DNA from: Microbacterium hominis
Lineage (GTDB): Bacteria; Actinomycetota; Actinomycetes; Actinomycetales; Microbacteriaceae
NCBI RefSeq assembly: GCF_013282805.1
Contig: NZ_CP054038.1
Coordinates: forward strand, 3,162,001-3,226,000
DNA length: 64,000 bases
Reading direction: 5' to 3'
Positions 8,184-16,119 of the stretch are shown here, piece by piece. A program made the translations under genes and the position numbers. The notes beneath the pieces are model-generated. The model made no database searches. It saw only the letters and a list, made by a program, of their open reading frames with translations, and was not told the DNA's origin. Numbering within the stretch: position 1 is the stretch's first letter; the number at the start of each line of letters is the position of its first letter.

Positions 8184-9452
8184 TCAGAACACGCCGTCGA
8201 TCGCGCCGATGGCGGTCACCTGCACGCGCGGCCCGTCAGAGCCGAATATCGTCCGCGTCTTGTCCGTCCACGACGGCCACTCCCCCGTCGCTGACACGCG
8301 CACCGTGTACTCGCCGGGCGGAAGCTCGGGGCCGATGAACCGCACGCCTTCGTTCGGCTCGAGGCTGTACCAATCGATCAGCTGCGATACGTGCGTGGTG
8401 CCACCGGACATGATCTCGACCCGTGCATAGCCGCTGTGCCGGTCGGTGCGTCCGCTGACGATGACACGCCCGCCGCTCACCGCCGCCGCTACCGCCTCGC
8501 CGCCCTGCGCGAGCGGGCCGTCGATCCGGGCGTCCGCACTCTCGCTCACCGATGCGCGCGTGAAGGTCGCGGAGTCCCACGCCGGCCAGTACTCCGGCAG
8601 AAGCATGTCTCCGCCCCGCGCGACCGGCTGCCAGACGTACGTGGCAGCCGAGGCCTGGTGCGGGAAAGACCACCGATCACCCATGAAGAGATGCTCGATG
8701 CGCCCGTCGCGCTCGAGACGGAGCACGAACGTCGCCTGCGAGTTGTGCGTCAGCGTTCCGATCGGCGCAACCGTCCCGGACGGCACCCACGGACCGGAGA
8801 GTTCGTCCGCGGTCATCACGACGTTGTCGTTGCGTTCCCAGCTGGTCTTGCGGGAGAAGATCAGGTGGTAGCGGCCGTCGCGCGCGAACATCGCCGGAGA
8901 CTCCCCGCCGGGGGCGATTCCGCTCGCGACCTTCTCGACCGCCGCACGATAGTCGCCGCGCAGCCGATAGATGTCGCCTTCGTGGACGAGGAGATACCCT
9001 TCACCGTCGTCGTCCTGGAACGTCCCGATGTCCCAGCGACGGATCGGCTGACCATCGAAGCGGAGCGGCCCCTCGAAGGAGTACTCCCCTGCGATCTCGT
9101 CGCTCGTCGCGATGCAGGTGTGGGGATCTGTGTAGCCGAGATCGTCGGCGTGCATGAACATCACGAACTGCCCGGTCGCCGGCGACCGCATGACCTTGAC
9201 CCGCTCGCCGATCCGCCCGGGGCCGAGCAGCCCCGTCTGCTGCCGCGGCAGCACGATCCTCTCGAAGGTCCAGGTGGCGAGATCGGTCGACGAGTAGCAG
9301 GAGAAGCCGATGAAGGTGTTCTCGTCGTCGGTCTTGTACTCGCCGAAGAGATACCAGCGACCCTCGTGCTCGACGATGCAGCCGCCGTGCGCATTGACGG
9401 GCAGCCCCCGATCGTCGAACCAGGGGACACCGTTGACCACGAGGGGAGGCAT
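8184..9452 (-). CDS. Glycoside hydrolase family 43 protein (galactanase/galactosidase-like subfamily)
   Basis: 422 residues. The five-bladed propeller signature of GH43_24/34-type enzymes is visible: VNAHGGCIVEHEGRWYLFGEY at 19-39 (read in two parts), CYSSTDLATW near 54, HADDLGYTDPHTCIATS near 100, RWDIGTFQDDDGEGYLLV near 140 and GGESPAMFARDGRYHLIFS near 190, whose Glu matches the general acid. Enzymes of this branch (exo-beta-1,3-galactanases and relatives) often lack the usual Asp base at the N-terminus, as seems true here. A C-terminal beta domain (about 310-420) follows. No secretion signal is seen. It faces away from the TetR gene and may add galactoside processing to the cluster. Confidence 0.75.
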   Translation of the reverse strand: MPPLVVNGVPWFDDRGLPVNAHGGCIVEHEGRWYLFGEYKTDDENTFIGFSCYSSTDLATWTFERIVLPRQQTGLLGPGRIGERVKVMRSPATGQFVMFMHADDLGYTDPHTCIATSDEIAGEYSFEGPLRFDGQPIRRWDIGTFQDDDGEGYLLVHEGDIYRLRGDYRAAVEKVASGIAPGGESPAMFARDGRYHLIFSRKTSWERNDNVVMTADELSGPWVPSGTVAPIGTLTHNSQATFVLRLERDGRIEHLFMGDRWSFPHQASAATYVWQPVARGGDMLLPEYWPAWDSATFTRASVSESADARIDGPLAQGGEAVAAAVSGGRVIVSGRTDRHSGYARVEIMSGGTTHVSQLIDWYSLEPNEGVRFIGPELPPGEYTVRVSATGEWPSWTDKTRTIFGSDGPRVQVTAIGAIDGVF

Positions 9453-9617
9453 GGCTCGAGCGTAGCGGGATGACGCTTTCCCTATGGCGGCGCTCCAGGT
9501 CGCCGGAAGTCGGGCCCGGTGGCATCCTTCTGCAGATCAGAGGGAATACGGACCTACCGTCGATGCCTCTGCGACGGTAAGCCAGCGGTCGTCCCGCGGT
9601 CACGGCAACCGAACCGA

Positions 9618-9720
9618 AGAAACACGAAAACCCGCGGAACTCCGCGGGTTTCTCGTTCAGTACTGTCTCAACACAGTGCGCGCCCGAAGGGACTCGAACC
9701 CCTAACCTTCTGATCCGTAG
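9618..9720. repeat. attL-like direct repeat: partial tRNA-Arg plus downstream terminator
   Basis: 103-bp copy of 11166-11269, differing by one A in a run and one C/T change. It contains the 3' 43 nt of tRNA-Arg (from the anticodon, 9678-9720) and its downstream hairpin, then breaks off at 9721. The pair marks a site-specific insertion in the tRNA. The rest of 9453-9836 shows no gene. Confidence 0.8.
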
Positions 9721-9836
9721 CAGTACGGTCACACCCCGTTCTCCCGCGGAATTCCGCGGATCTCGGCGTGTGGTGCACACATCGCCATGGCGAGCTGTGA
9801 CGCGATGAGTGCGGCCGCGACCTGGCGCGTCCGCCA

Positions 9837-10190
9837 TCAGAGGTCGTTGTCGAGGATCTCGCGAACACGACTCGAGAGGACGGGAAGGTCGTCGCGGATG
9901 GTTGCCCAGACGATGCCGAAGTCGACCGAGAAGTAGCCGTGCGCGACCGCATTGCGCATCTGGTACGCGGCCGCGAAAGGAATCTCGGGATGCTGCGCCA
10001 CGAACTCGGGATACCCGACTTGGATCCGACGGCACGCTTCGCCAATCACCTCGATGTTCCTGATGACACCGTCCTGCACCAGCTCATCAGCCTCGAACTG
10101 AGACGCGTCCATGGCACGGGTGTACTGCTGGATCCTCTCCACCGCGACGACGATGTGGTCGAGGAAGTCCGCCAGCCTGGGCGCCGTCAC
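9837..10190 (-). CDS. hepT: HEPN-domain RNase toxin (HepT/DUF86 family)
   Basis: 117 residues, all helical. The RNase motif R-x4-H with the following Tyr is intact: RNAVAHGY at 79-86 (Arg79, Asn80, His84, Tyr86). The start ATG overlaps the stop of the MNT gene by 4 bp, the usual antitoxin-toxin order. In the MntA/HepT family the MNT partner neutralises the HEPN RNase, in studied cases by AMPylating a Tyr near the active site; Tyr86 is at that place. It lies inside the tRNA-Arg island and probably helps keep it. Confidence 0.9.
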   Translation of the reverse strand: MTAPRLADFLDHIVVAVERIQQYTRAMDASQFEADELVQDGVIRNIEVIGEACRRIQVGYPEFVAQHPEIPFAAAYQMRNAVAHGYFSVDFGIVWATIRDDLPVLSSRVREILDNDL

Positions 10191-10477
10191 ACCGGAACCG
10201 CTTCAGCCACCACCACGTCACGGAACCGCTCCGGCAGGGCCCGCGGGGTCACGACGTCCACCTCAACTCCCAGCAGCTCGAGCAACTCATGCCTGATGGC
10301 GCCGATATCCATCAACGTCGTCTCCGCCGTCGGGTCGACGATGAGGTCAAGATCGCTCGACTCAGTATCCGCACCGCGGGATGCCGATCCGAAAACCCGA
10401 GGATTAGACGCCCGGTGCGCGGCGACGATCGCACGCACCGCGTCACGATTCGCATCCAACGCCATCGACGGCCTCAT
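10187..10477 (-). CDS. mntA: Minimal nucleotidyltransferase antitoxin (MntA family)
   Basis: 96 residues from the ATG at 10477, which has AGGGGG about 6 nt upstream. The polymerase-beta-type signature is complete: FGSASRGADTESSDLDLIVD at 29-48, giving Gly30-Ser31 and Asp42/Asp44, with a third carboxylate in VEVDVVTP near residue 73. Size is right for a minimal nucleotidyltransferase. It forms a two-gene operon with the HEPN gene and is the likely antitoxin, acting by AMP transfer to the toxin. Confidence 0.9.
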   Translation of the reverse strand: MRPSMALDANRDAVRAIVAAHRASNPRVFGSASRGADTESSDLDLIVDPTAETTLMDIGAIRHELLELLGVEVDVVTPRALPERFRDVVVAEAVPV

Positions 10478-10925
10478 CACGCACCCCCTCGCGGCCAGTG
10501 TAGCCACCCGCCACAATCGACAGCACCCGAAACAGATGGCGACGGAGCCCGCAACGCGCACCCCCACCGCGCCGCACCCCGTCCGGGTCAAACGTGCAGC
10601 GAAGTCGGCATACTCCTCACACATTGCGGCATGACCCTGGCGCTCGCCGGCCGACCGTTCTGCGGGCACCGCCCGATAAGGGATCGGACCGCGCGCGGAG
10701 ACGAAGCGTCCCGCGGTCTCGTTCGGATGGAGTCTGATAAACCGGCAACGCGGTCGAGAACGAACAAGATCGCGATGTCGCCGACAAGCTCCACACGCAC
10801 ACCACCGTGACCGAGCACGCCAGCATCCCGTGGGCGGTCTATGCCGAGGCCTCGGGCCACGCTTCGGGAGTCGTCAGAGATGTCCTGAGACATCACAAGC
10901 ACATCGTGCTCCGGGCGGAGTTCTC

Positions 10926-10947
10926 GTGCACACATTGGTGCACACAT
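10926..10947. repeat. Direct repeat GTGCACACAT x2 (third copy at 9773-9782)
   Basis: Two exact 10-bp copies separated by 2 bp, and a third exact copy 53 bp inside the left island end. Short repeats placed near both att sites resemble arm-type integrase binding sites. Function is inferred. Confidence 0.4.
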
Positions 10948-11007
10948 GTGGGTGTCGTCCTGTGGCGCCACGGCGTGCGCGACCTCGTCGGGCACACACA
11001 CCCAGTG

Positions 11008-11092
11008 ACACGAAAACCCGCGGGCTGCCGGTCGATTCTTCGGGTTCGCCGTCAGGACGCGAATCGCTCAACCTTCTGACCGAAATCAGACG
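11008..11092. repeat. Degenerate third copy of the tRNA-Arg att repeat
   Basis: ACACGAAAACCCGCGG at 11008-11023 matches the terminator part of the att repeats exactly, and AACCTTCTGA at 11070-11079 matches the tRNA part, with similar flanking bases (CGAA before, TCAGA after). The rest has diverged. It may be a relic of an earlier insertion at the same tRNA. Confidence 0.45.
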
Positions 11093-11165
11093 GATGCTGC
11101 GGTCCCCGCTGAATTCGTCCATCGAATCGATTCGGGCACCAATCGCAGGGACGAGCGGTCACCCC

Positions 11166-11269
11166 AGAAACACGAAAAACCCGCGGAACTCCGCGGGTTT
11201 TTCGTTCAGTACTGTCTCAACACAGTGCGCGCCCGAAGGGACTCGAACCCCTAACCTTCTGATCCGTAG
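11166..11269. repeat. attR-like direct repeat overlapping intact tRNA-Arg
   Basis: 104-bp partner of 9618-9720. It overlaps the 3' half of the intact tRNA up to the anticodon, so the insertion rebuilt the tRNA at this end and left the fragment at the other. Confidence 0.8.
11175..11202 (-). terminator. Rho-independent terminator of tRNA-Arg
   Basis: Near-perfect hairpin with arms AAAAACCCGCGGA and TCCGCGGGTTTTT and a very short loop, 26 nt after the tRNA 3' end, with an A/T tail in both directions. A nearly identical hairpin is in the left repeat. Confidence 0.8.
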
Positions 11270-11300
11270 TCAGATGCTCTATCCATTGAGCTACGGGCGC
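11228..11300 (-). tRNA. tRNA-Arg(ACG)
   Basis: 73-nt cloverleaf. Acceptor arms GCGCCCG and CGGGCGC pair fully, the D arm begins TAGCTCAATGGATAGAGC, the anticodon loop is CTACGGA (anticodon ACG) within stem TCTGA/TCAGA, and the T loop is GGTTCGAGTCC. CCA is not encoded. It reads CGU, CGC and CGA after A34 deamination, so it is the main arginine tRNA. Its 3' half is the integration site of the island at 9618-11269. Confidence 0.95.
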
Positions 11301-11400
11301 TTGCCGTCACGCTCTCGCGCAACAAGAGATTAGCTTACTCGACCGGCGCGCAGAGCGCGAATCGGCGCCAGGGCCCGGGCGCGTCGCCGCGCGTCGCCCG

Positions 11401-12051
11401 TCAGGAGTCCAATTCGCTGAGGTCGACGCCCGACTGCCGCTTCGCCTTGCCCTCGCCGTGCGAGGGGGTGGATGCCTTGCCCGGCGCGCCGGGTGCGGCA
11501 TCCACTGCGTCGTCATGCGCCCGCCGATGGGCGGCGAGCCGCGGCAGGTCGATCAGTCGCAGGGACTGCATGCGCGCCGCCCGCATGGTGGCGTAGTCGG
11601 GGTCGAGGTCGGGGCGCATCGCCTCGACCTTGAGCCGCCGCTGCAGGTTGGACTCGACGTCGCCCCACGCGGCATCCCTCGACTGCTCGACGATGCCGCG
11701 GACCGCCTTCTCATCGCCGGCCAGGCGGCGCAGCTCCTTCGCGACGCCGCGGTACTGCCCCTGGCGCTTGCGCAGGTTGCGGGTGTCGCGGTCGCGGTAG
11801 TCGTGCGTGCCGTCGGGATCGCTGAACTTGCCCCACGCCTTCTTGCGTTGCCGGCGCGCCAGTTCGGCGGCGGCCTCCTGCTCGGCGGCGAGAGCCAGAA
11901 GCGTCTCGCGCGCGAGGGGCGCGAACCGCTCGATGTCGAACGGCGCATCGTGGGAGATCGTCTCGACGAGGATGTGGTTGCGCACCGCGAGGCGCGCCGC
12001 GGCAGACGCAATCGAGACGCCCTCGGCGATGGCATCCGCCGTCTTCACCAT
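11401..12051 (-). CDS. Conserved hypothetical helical protein
   Basis: 216 residues from the ATG at 12051, chosen for GGAGGAG 3-4 nt upstream; the frame extends to 12171 without a site. It begins MVKTADAIAEGVSIASAAAR and is almost entirely helical and charged (LARRQRKKAWGKFSDPDG, YRDRDTRNLRKRQGQYRG, DYATMRAARMQSLRLIDLP), with a polar tail. No transmembrane segment, signal peptide or enzyme motif is seen. I know similar actinobacterial proteins only as uncharacterised. Divergent from the SDR gene. Confidence 0.7.
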   Translation of the reverse strand: MVKTADAIAEGVSIASAAARLAVRNHILVETISHDAPFDIERFAPLARETLLALAAEQEAAAELARRQRKKAWGKFSDPDGTHDYRDRDTRNLRKRQGQYRGVAKELRRLAGDEKAVRGIVEQSRDAAWGDVESNLQRRLKVEAMRPDLDPDYATMRAARMQSLRLIDLPRLAAHRRAHDDAVDAAPGAPGKASTPSHGEGKAKRQSGVDLSELDS

Positions 12052-12164
12052 CCGCTCCTCCACAGTTGAGGCTACCGGTACGGGAAGGCCCTCCCGGTCA
12101 GCGACAATGGATGCCGGCCGCCGGCGCCCGACCGGCACGGCCGAATCTGGGAAAGAGGATGGAC

Positions 12165-13013
12165 GTGGCACGAGCCCGACAGCTGGACGTGCGAGGGCGC
12201 ACGACCGTGATCACCGGTGCGGCGAGCGGCATGGGAGCCGAGACCGCACGCGAACTCGATCGGCGCGGGGCGCGCCTCGCGCTGCTGGATCGCAACGCCG
12301 ACGGCCTCGCCGCACTCGCCGAGACGCTCACGGGCACCGGCCATACCGTTCACGCGATCGACCTCACCGACGACGCCGCCGTGCTCGCCCTCGCCGGCGA
12401 GATCACCGCGGCGCACCCGCAGGTGCAGGCGCTCATCACGTGCGCGGGGTCGTCGATGCTCGGCGACATCACCCAGCTCACCATGGACGAGATGCGCTGG
12501 CTCATGGATGTCAACCTCTGGGGCACGGTCAACATCACCCAGGCGCTGCTTCCTGCGCTGCGCGCGCAGTCGGCCGCTCACATCACCCACCTCGTGTCGA
12601 TCTACGGCCTCGCCGCCCCCGCGGGGCGGATTCCCTACGCGATGACGAAGTACGCGGTGCGCGGCTTCACGGAATCGCTGCGGCATGAGCTCGAGAACAC
12701 GAACGTGACCGTCGGTGCGGTGTACCCAGCCGGGGTCAAGACCGGGATCATCCTGCACGGGCGCTACGCCGCGGCCCTCGACCCCGCGATCGCGCAGCGG
12801 GCGGCAGCCGCGCAGGCGGCGATGTACCACACCGAGCCCGCGACGGCCGGGCGCATGATCGCCGACGCGACCGTGCGCCGGCGCGTGCGCACCATGATCG
12901 GTCGCGAGGCGCGACTGGTCGACGTGCTCACCCGCCTCACACCGTCGCACTACTGGGGCGCGATGCGGCGGCCGCTGCGCGAGGCGATCGACACGACGAC
13001 CCCGGTGGGCTGA
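12165..13013 (+). CDS. Short-chain dehydrogenase/reductase
   Basis: 282 residues if the GTG at 12165 is used; it lies 6 nt after GAAAGAGG, whereas the in-frame ATG at 12159 directly abuts that site and is less likely. Classical SDR motifs are present: TGAASGMG (NAD(P) binding), the CAGS strand end, Ser in HLVSIYG and YAMTK (catalytic Tyr and Lys). An Asp in LLDRNADG after beta-2 favours NAD. About 60 residues longer than the core fold at the C-terminus. Substrate unknown. Confidence 0.85.
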   Translation: MARARQLDVRGRTTVITGAASGMGAETARELDRRGARLALLDRNADGLAALAETLTGTGHTVHAIDLTDDAAVLALAGEITAAHPQVQALITCAGSSMLGDITQLTMDEMRWLMDVNLWGTVNITQALLPALRAQSAAHITHLVSIYGLAAPAGRIPYAMTKYAVRGFTESLRHELENTNVTVGAVYPAGVKTGIILHGRYAAALDPAIAQRAAAAQAAMYHTEPATAGRMIADATVRRRVRTMIGREARLVDVLTRLTPSHYWGAMRRPLREAIDTTTPVG

Positions 13014-13125
13014 GTCAGCGCCGCACCCGCGTTTAGCAACCCCGCGCACCCGACGCAACCCCCTGCTCGCACCGCCCGGGCCGACGTAGCGTGAAGTCGA
13101 CGTCATTCCCCGAAAGGAGCGAATC

Positions 13126-13323
13126 ATGGGTTTCATGGACGACGCCAAGGAGACCGCCGAGGCCGCAGGCCAGAAGATCAAGCGGACCTGGGAGGACACC
13201 ACGGACCGCATCGGCGACAAGACCGATGAGCTGAAGGCCGACGCCGAGGTGAAGAAGGCAGAGGCAGAGCGCGACTCGGTGAAGGCGCGCAACGAAGCCA
13301 AGGAAGAGCTGCGCGACAACTGA
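13126..13323 (+). CDS. Small charged CsbD/LEA-like stress protein
   Basis: 65 residues, with GAAAGGAG 6-7 nt before the ATG. Sequence is almost all Lys, Glu, Asp and Ala with no hydrophobic core (AKETAEAAGQKIKRTW, ADAEVKKAEAERDSVKARN), typical of intrinsically disordered actinobacterial stress proteins. Stands alone between two terminators or promoters. Function is inferred only from composition. Confidence 0.7.
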   Translation: MGFMDDAKETAEAAGQKIKRTWEDTTDRIGDKTDELKADAEVKKAEAERDSVKARNEAKEELRDN

Positions 13324-13394
13324 CGCACAAGACCCGCCGCGCACAGCGGCGCCATGCGGAGGGCCTCGGAGAGTACTCGGGGGCCTTCTGTCTT

Positions 13395-13420
13395 GCCCGC
13401 CGGGGCTCCGCCCGGCGGGC
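13395..13420. terminator. Bidirectional terminator hairpin
   Basis: Arms GCCCGCCGGG and CCCGGCGGGC around a 6-nt loop, between convergent genes ending at 13323 and 13430. No T-run, as is common in high-GC actinobacteria. Confidence 0.6.
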
Positions 13421-13429
13421 TCGTCTGTA

Positions 13430-14377
13430 TCAGCCCTCGATCGCGGCGATCCGCCACGAGGCGCTCGTCGACGCCCCCGGCTCGAGCACGATGAGACCGG
13501 CGTCGTAGTCGTACCCGTCGGCGTTGAACGCGTCGGGGGCGCAGGTCATCGGCTCGACCGCGAGGCCGAGACGGCTCTGTGCGGCATCCGGCTTGTCGGC
13601 GGTGTGCACCTGCACCCACGGGCACGCGGTGTCCCACATCATCTCCACCCCGGCGCCATCGGCGCCGGTCACGCGCACCGCGGTCGTGCCGTCGGCGTCG
13701 CGCGCGAGTCCGGTGTAGGCGTGGTCGATCTCTGCGGTGCCGATCGCGCGCGCGGTGCGGAAGTCGAAGCGCGCCGGGTCGACGGCATCCACGGCCTGCA
13801 GGCCGGTGGGGATCAGCCGGTCGTCGGTGACGGCCAGCACCTGTGCGGCGGGCAGCTCGAGCGTCCACTCGTCGACCTTGCCGGGGCCGGCGACGAGGTA
13901 CGGGTGGGGGCCGGTGCCGAACGGCGCCGGCTCGTCGCTCTCGTTGATGGCCGTCACGGTCTGCACGAGACCCTCCGAGTTCAGCGCGAAGGTCGTCTGC
14001 ACCGTGATCCGCCAGGGGTACTGGGTCTGCGCGGGGATGGTCGCCGCCAGGGTCACGTGGCTCGGTCCCTTGTCGATCGCCTCGTAGTCCAGCCACACCG
14101 CCAGGCCGTGCAGGGCGTGCGCGCGGGCGGGCTCGGTCAGCGCGAGCTGACGGGCGACACCGCCGAAGGTGTAGCGGCCGTCCACGACGCGGTTGGGCCA
14201 CGGCGCGAGCGTCACGCCGCGGTGCGCGGGACGCACCTCGTCGGCCTCGAACGGCACGACCAGGTCACGCCCGCCGAAGGTCAGCGTGCGCAGTGTCGCA
14301 CCGACGCTGGCGATGCAGGCCTCGTAGTCTCCCGCGCGGAGCGCGTGCTGAGTGCCGGAGGTCGGGATTCGTGCCAT
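13430..14377 (-). CDS. galM: Aldose 1-epimerase (mutarotase) family protein
   Basis: 315 residues from the ATG at 14377 (AAGGA 9-10 nt upstream). Mutarotase landmarks: RGVTLAPWPNRVVDG near 55, HALHGL near 80 (His), GTGPHPYL near 165 (catalytic His), DHAYTGL near 220 and LGLAVEPMTC near 275 (Glu base). It interconverts alpha and beta anomers of aldoses. It follows the araDBA operon on the same strand but beyond a strong terminator, so it probably has its own promoter. Arabinose or galactose are plausible substrates; the gene symbol is by family. Confidence 0.85.
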   Translation of the reverse strand: MARIPTSGTQHALRAGDYEACIASVGATLRTLTFGGRDLVVPFEADEVRPAHRGVTLAPWPNRVVDGRYTFGGVARQLALTEPARAHALHGLAVWLDYEAIDKGPSHVTLAATIPAQTQYPWRITVQTTFALNSEGLVQTVTAINESDEPAPFGTGPHPYLVAGPGKVDEWTLELPAAQVLAVTDDRLIPTGLQAVDAVDPARFDFRTARAIGTAEIDHAYTGLARDADGTTAVRVTGADGAGVEMMWDTACPWVQVHTADKPDAAQSRLGLAVEPMTCAPDAFNADGYDYDAGLIVLEPGASTSASWRIAAIEG

Positions 14378-14496
14378 GAGTGGGTGTCCTTGCCGTCGTG
14401 CCGGGCTCGGTGCCGGGAGCGGTCCCACCGAGCCGTCCCCCAGTATGCCTCCGGACGATGCTGTCCGCACATTCGGCCGTCATCCGGACAACCGAT

Positions 14497-14542
14497 GAGT
14501 GGATGCTCCGCCCGGCCACGCGGCCGGGCGGAGCATCCACTC
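14497..14542 (-). terminator. Strong terminator after araA
   Basis: Perfect 21-bp stem (14497-14517 with 14522-14542) around a 4-nt loop, overlapping the last bases of the araA stop codon. It closes the araDBA operon and separates it from the epimerase gene. Confidence 0.8.
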
Positions 14543-16052
14543 AGATGCCGCCCGCGAGGCGGTAGTAGGCCTGGTTCCACCGCAGCTCGCGCTGGAACCC
14601 ACGGGTCGTGGTGTCCTCGTCGATGACGACGAGCTCGGTCTTCGCGATCTCGGCGAAATCGCGGAAGACCTCGATGCCGACCGCCGTCGTCATCACCGTG
14701 TGGTGCGCGGCGCCGGCGGCCAGCCAGCAGGCGGCGCTCGTCGCGAAATCGGGCGCGGGCTTCCACACCGCGCGGCCGACCGGGAGCTTCGGCAGATCGG
14801 GGGCGTCGACGTTCTCGACGACGTTGGCGACGAGCCGGAACCGGTCGCGCATGTCGCTCATCGCCACCACGAGCGCAGGTCCGGGGTCGGCGGTGAAGAC
14901 CAGTCGCACCGGGTCTTCCTTGCCGCCGATGCCGAGCGCGTGCACCTCGAGGCGCGGCTTGGCCGTGGTGAGCGAGGGCGAGACCTCGAGCATGTGGGCA
15001 CCGAGGATGCGCTCCGCACCGGGCACGAGGTCGTAGGTGTAGTCCTCCATGAGGCTCGCGCCGCCGGGGAGACCCGCGCCCATCACGTTGGCGACGCGCA
15101 CGAGGATCGCGGTCTTCCAGTCGCCCTCGGCCCCGAAGCCGTAGCCCTCGGCCATGAGGCGCTGCACCGCGAGCCCCGGCAGCTGCTTCAGCGCGCCGAG
15201 GTCCTCGAACGAGGTGGTGAAGGCGCCGAACCCACCCTCCTCGAGGAAGGAGCGCAGGCCGATCTCGATCGCCGCGCCGTCGCGCAGCGACGAGGCCCGC
15301 TCGCCGCCCGGCAGCAGCTCGGGCGCCACGTCGTAGAGCTCGACGTACTCGGCGACCAGGGCGTCGATCTGCGCGTCGGTGGCCGCCTCGACGGCATCCA
15401 CCAGTTCGTTCACACCCCAGGTGTTGACCTGCACGCCGAAACGGAGCTCGGCCTCGGTCTTGTCGCCCTCGGTGACGGCGACGTACCGCATGTTGTCGCC
15501 GAAGCGCGCGAGCTTGAGGGTGCGGGATGCCGCCCACCCCGCCGCAGCGCGCTGCCAGTCCTCGATCTGCCCGGTGACGGCCGGGTTCGAGACATGGCCG
15601 ACGACGGTCTTGCGCGCCACCCCGAGGCGGGTCTGGATGTACCCGAACTCGCGGTCGCCGTGCGCGGCCTGGTTGAGGTTCATGAAGTCGAAGTCGATGT
15701 CGGCCCAAGGCAGCTCGACGTTGGCCTGCGTGTGCAGGTGCAGCAGCGGCTTCTGCAGGGCGTCGAGGCCGGAGATCCACATCTTGGCGGGACTGAAGGT
15801 GTGCATCCACGCGATCACGCCGATCACGTGGTCGAGCGCGTTCACCTCGAGGGCGAGACGGCGGATGCTCTCGGAGTCCTTGAGCACCGGCTTCCAGACC
15901 ACCTTCACCGGCAGGCCCGAGAGGCCGTCGGCGACGGCCTGGGACTGCGCGGCGACCTGGCGGAGCGTCTCCTCGCCGTAGAGATTCTGGCTGCCGGTGA
16001 CGAACCAGATCTCGTAGTGGTCGAGCGTCGTGGCGAGCGGGGTGCGGGTCAT
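14541..16052 (-). CDS. araA: L-arabinose isomerase
   Basis: 503 residues, full length for AraA. It begins with [18 protein letters not shown] (residues 13-30), contains [16 protein letters not shown] near 88, [14 protein letters not shown] near 115, and the metal/catalytic Glu region including [13 protein letters not shown] near 305 and [10 protein letters not shown] with HMLEVSPSL near 340-360. Converts L-arabinose to L-ribulose in the cytoplasm using Mn2+. Third gene of the araD-araB-araA operon, with a terminator overlapping its stop. Confidence 0.95.
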   Translation of the reverse strand: MTRTPLATTLDHYEIWFVTGSQNLYGEETLRQVAAQSQAVADGLSGLPVKVVWKPVLKDSESIRRLALEVNALDHVIGVIAWMHTFSPAKMWISGLDALQKPLLHLHTQANVELPWADIDFDFMNLNQAAHGDREFGYIQTRLGVARKTVVGHVSNPAVTGQIEDWQRAAAGWAASRTLKLARFGDNMRYVAVTEGDKTEAELRFGVQVNTWGVNELVDAVEAATDAQIDALVAEYVELYDVAPELLPGGERASSLRDGAAIEIGLRSFLEEGGFGAFTTSFEDLGALKQLPGLAVQRLMAEGYGFGAEGDWKTAILVRVANVMGAGLPGGASLMEDYTYDLVPGAERILGAHMLEVSPSLTTAKPRLEVHALGIGGKEDPVRLVFTADPGPALVVAMSDMRDRFRLVANVVENVDAPDLPKLPVGRAVWKPAPDFATSAACWLAAGAAHHTVMTTAVGIEVFRDFAEIAKTELVVIDEDTTTRGFQRELRWNQAYYRLAGGI

Positions 16053-16119
16053 GGTTGTTCCTTCGGTGGATGCCGGCGGACGCCGGTCACGGTGATGTCA
16101 GAGGGATGCGACGGAGCCG

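Larger units (their letters stand above)
10478..11165. other. Non-coding remainder of the tRNA-Arg island
   Basis: About 690 bp with no reading frame that looks like a protein and composition visibly less GC-rich than the flanks. It holds the palindrome ATGTCCTGAGACAT (10880-10893), two tandem GTGCACACAT words (10926-10947) and a degenerate tRNA-Arg-like stretch (11008-11092). It probably represents decayed mobile DNA; no integrase is recognisable. Confidence 0.5.

Noticed and set aside
9678..9720. Second tRNA-Arg gene
   Set aside because: Only the 3' half up to the anticodon is present; the 5' half is missing, so it is an att fragment.
10588..11079. Possible integrase or transposase remnant in the tRNA island
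   Set aside because: No catalytic motif of tyrosine or serine recombinases or of transposases can be read in any frame.
12066..12158. Longer N-terminus for the SDR
   Set aside because: The extension is Pro/Arg/Gly-rich, has no ribosome-binding site, and a site sits just before the chosen start.
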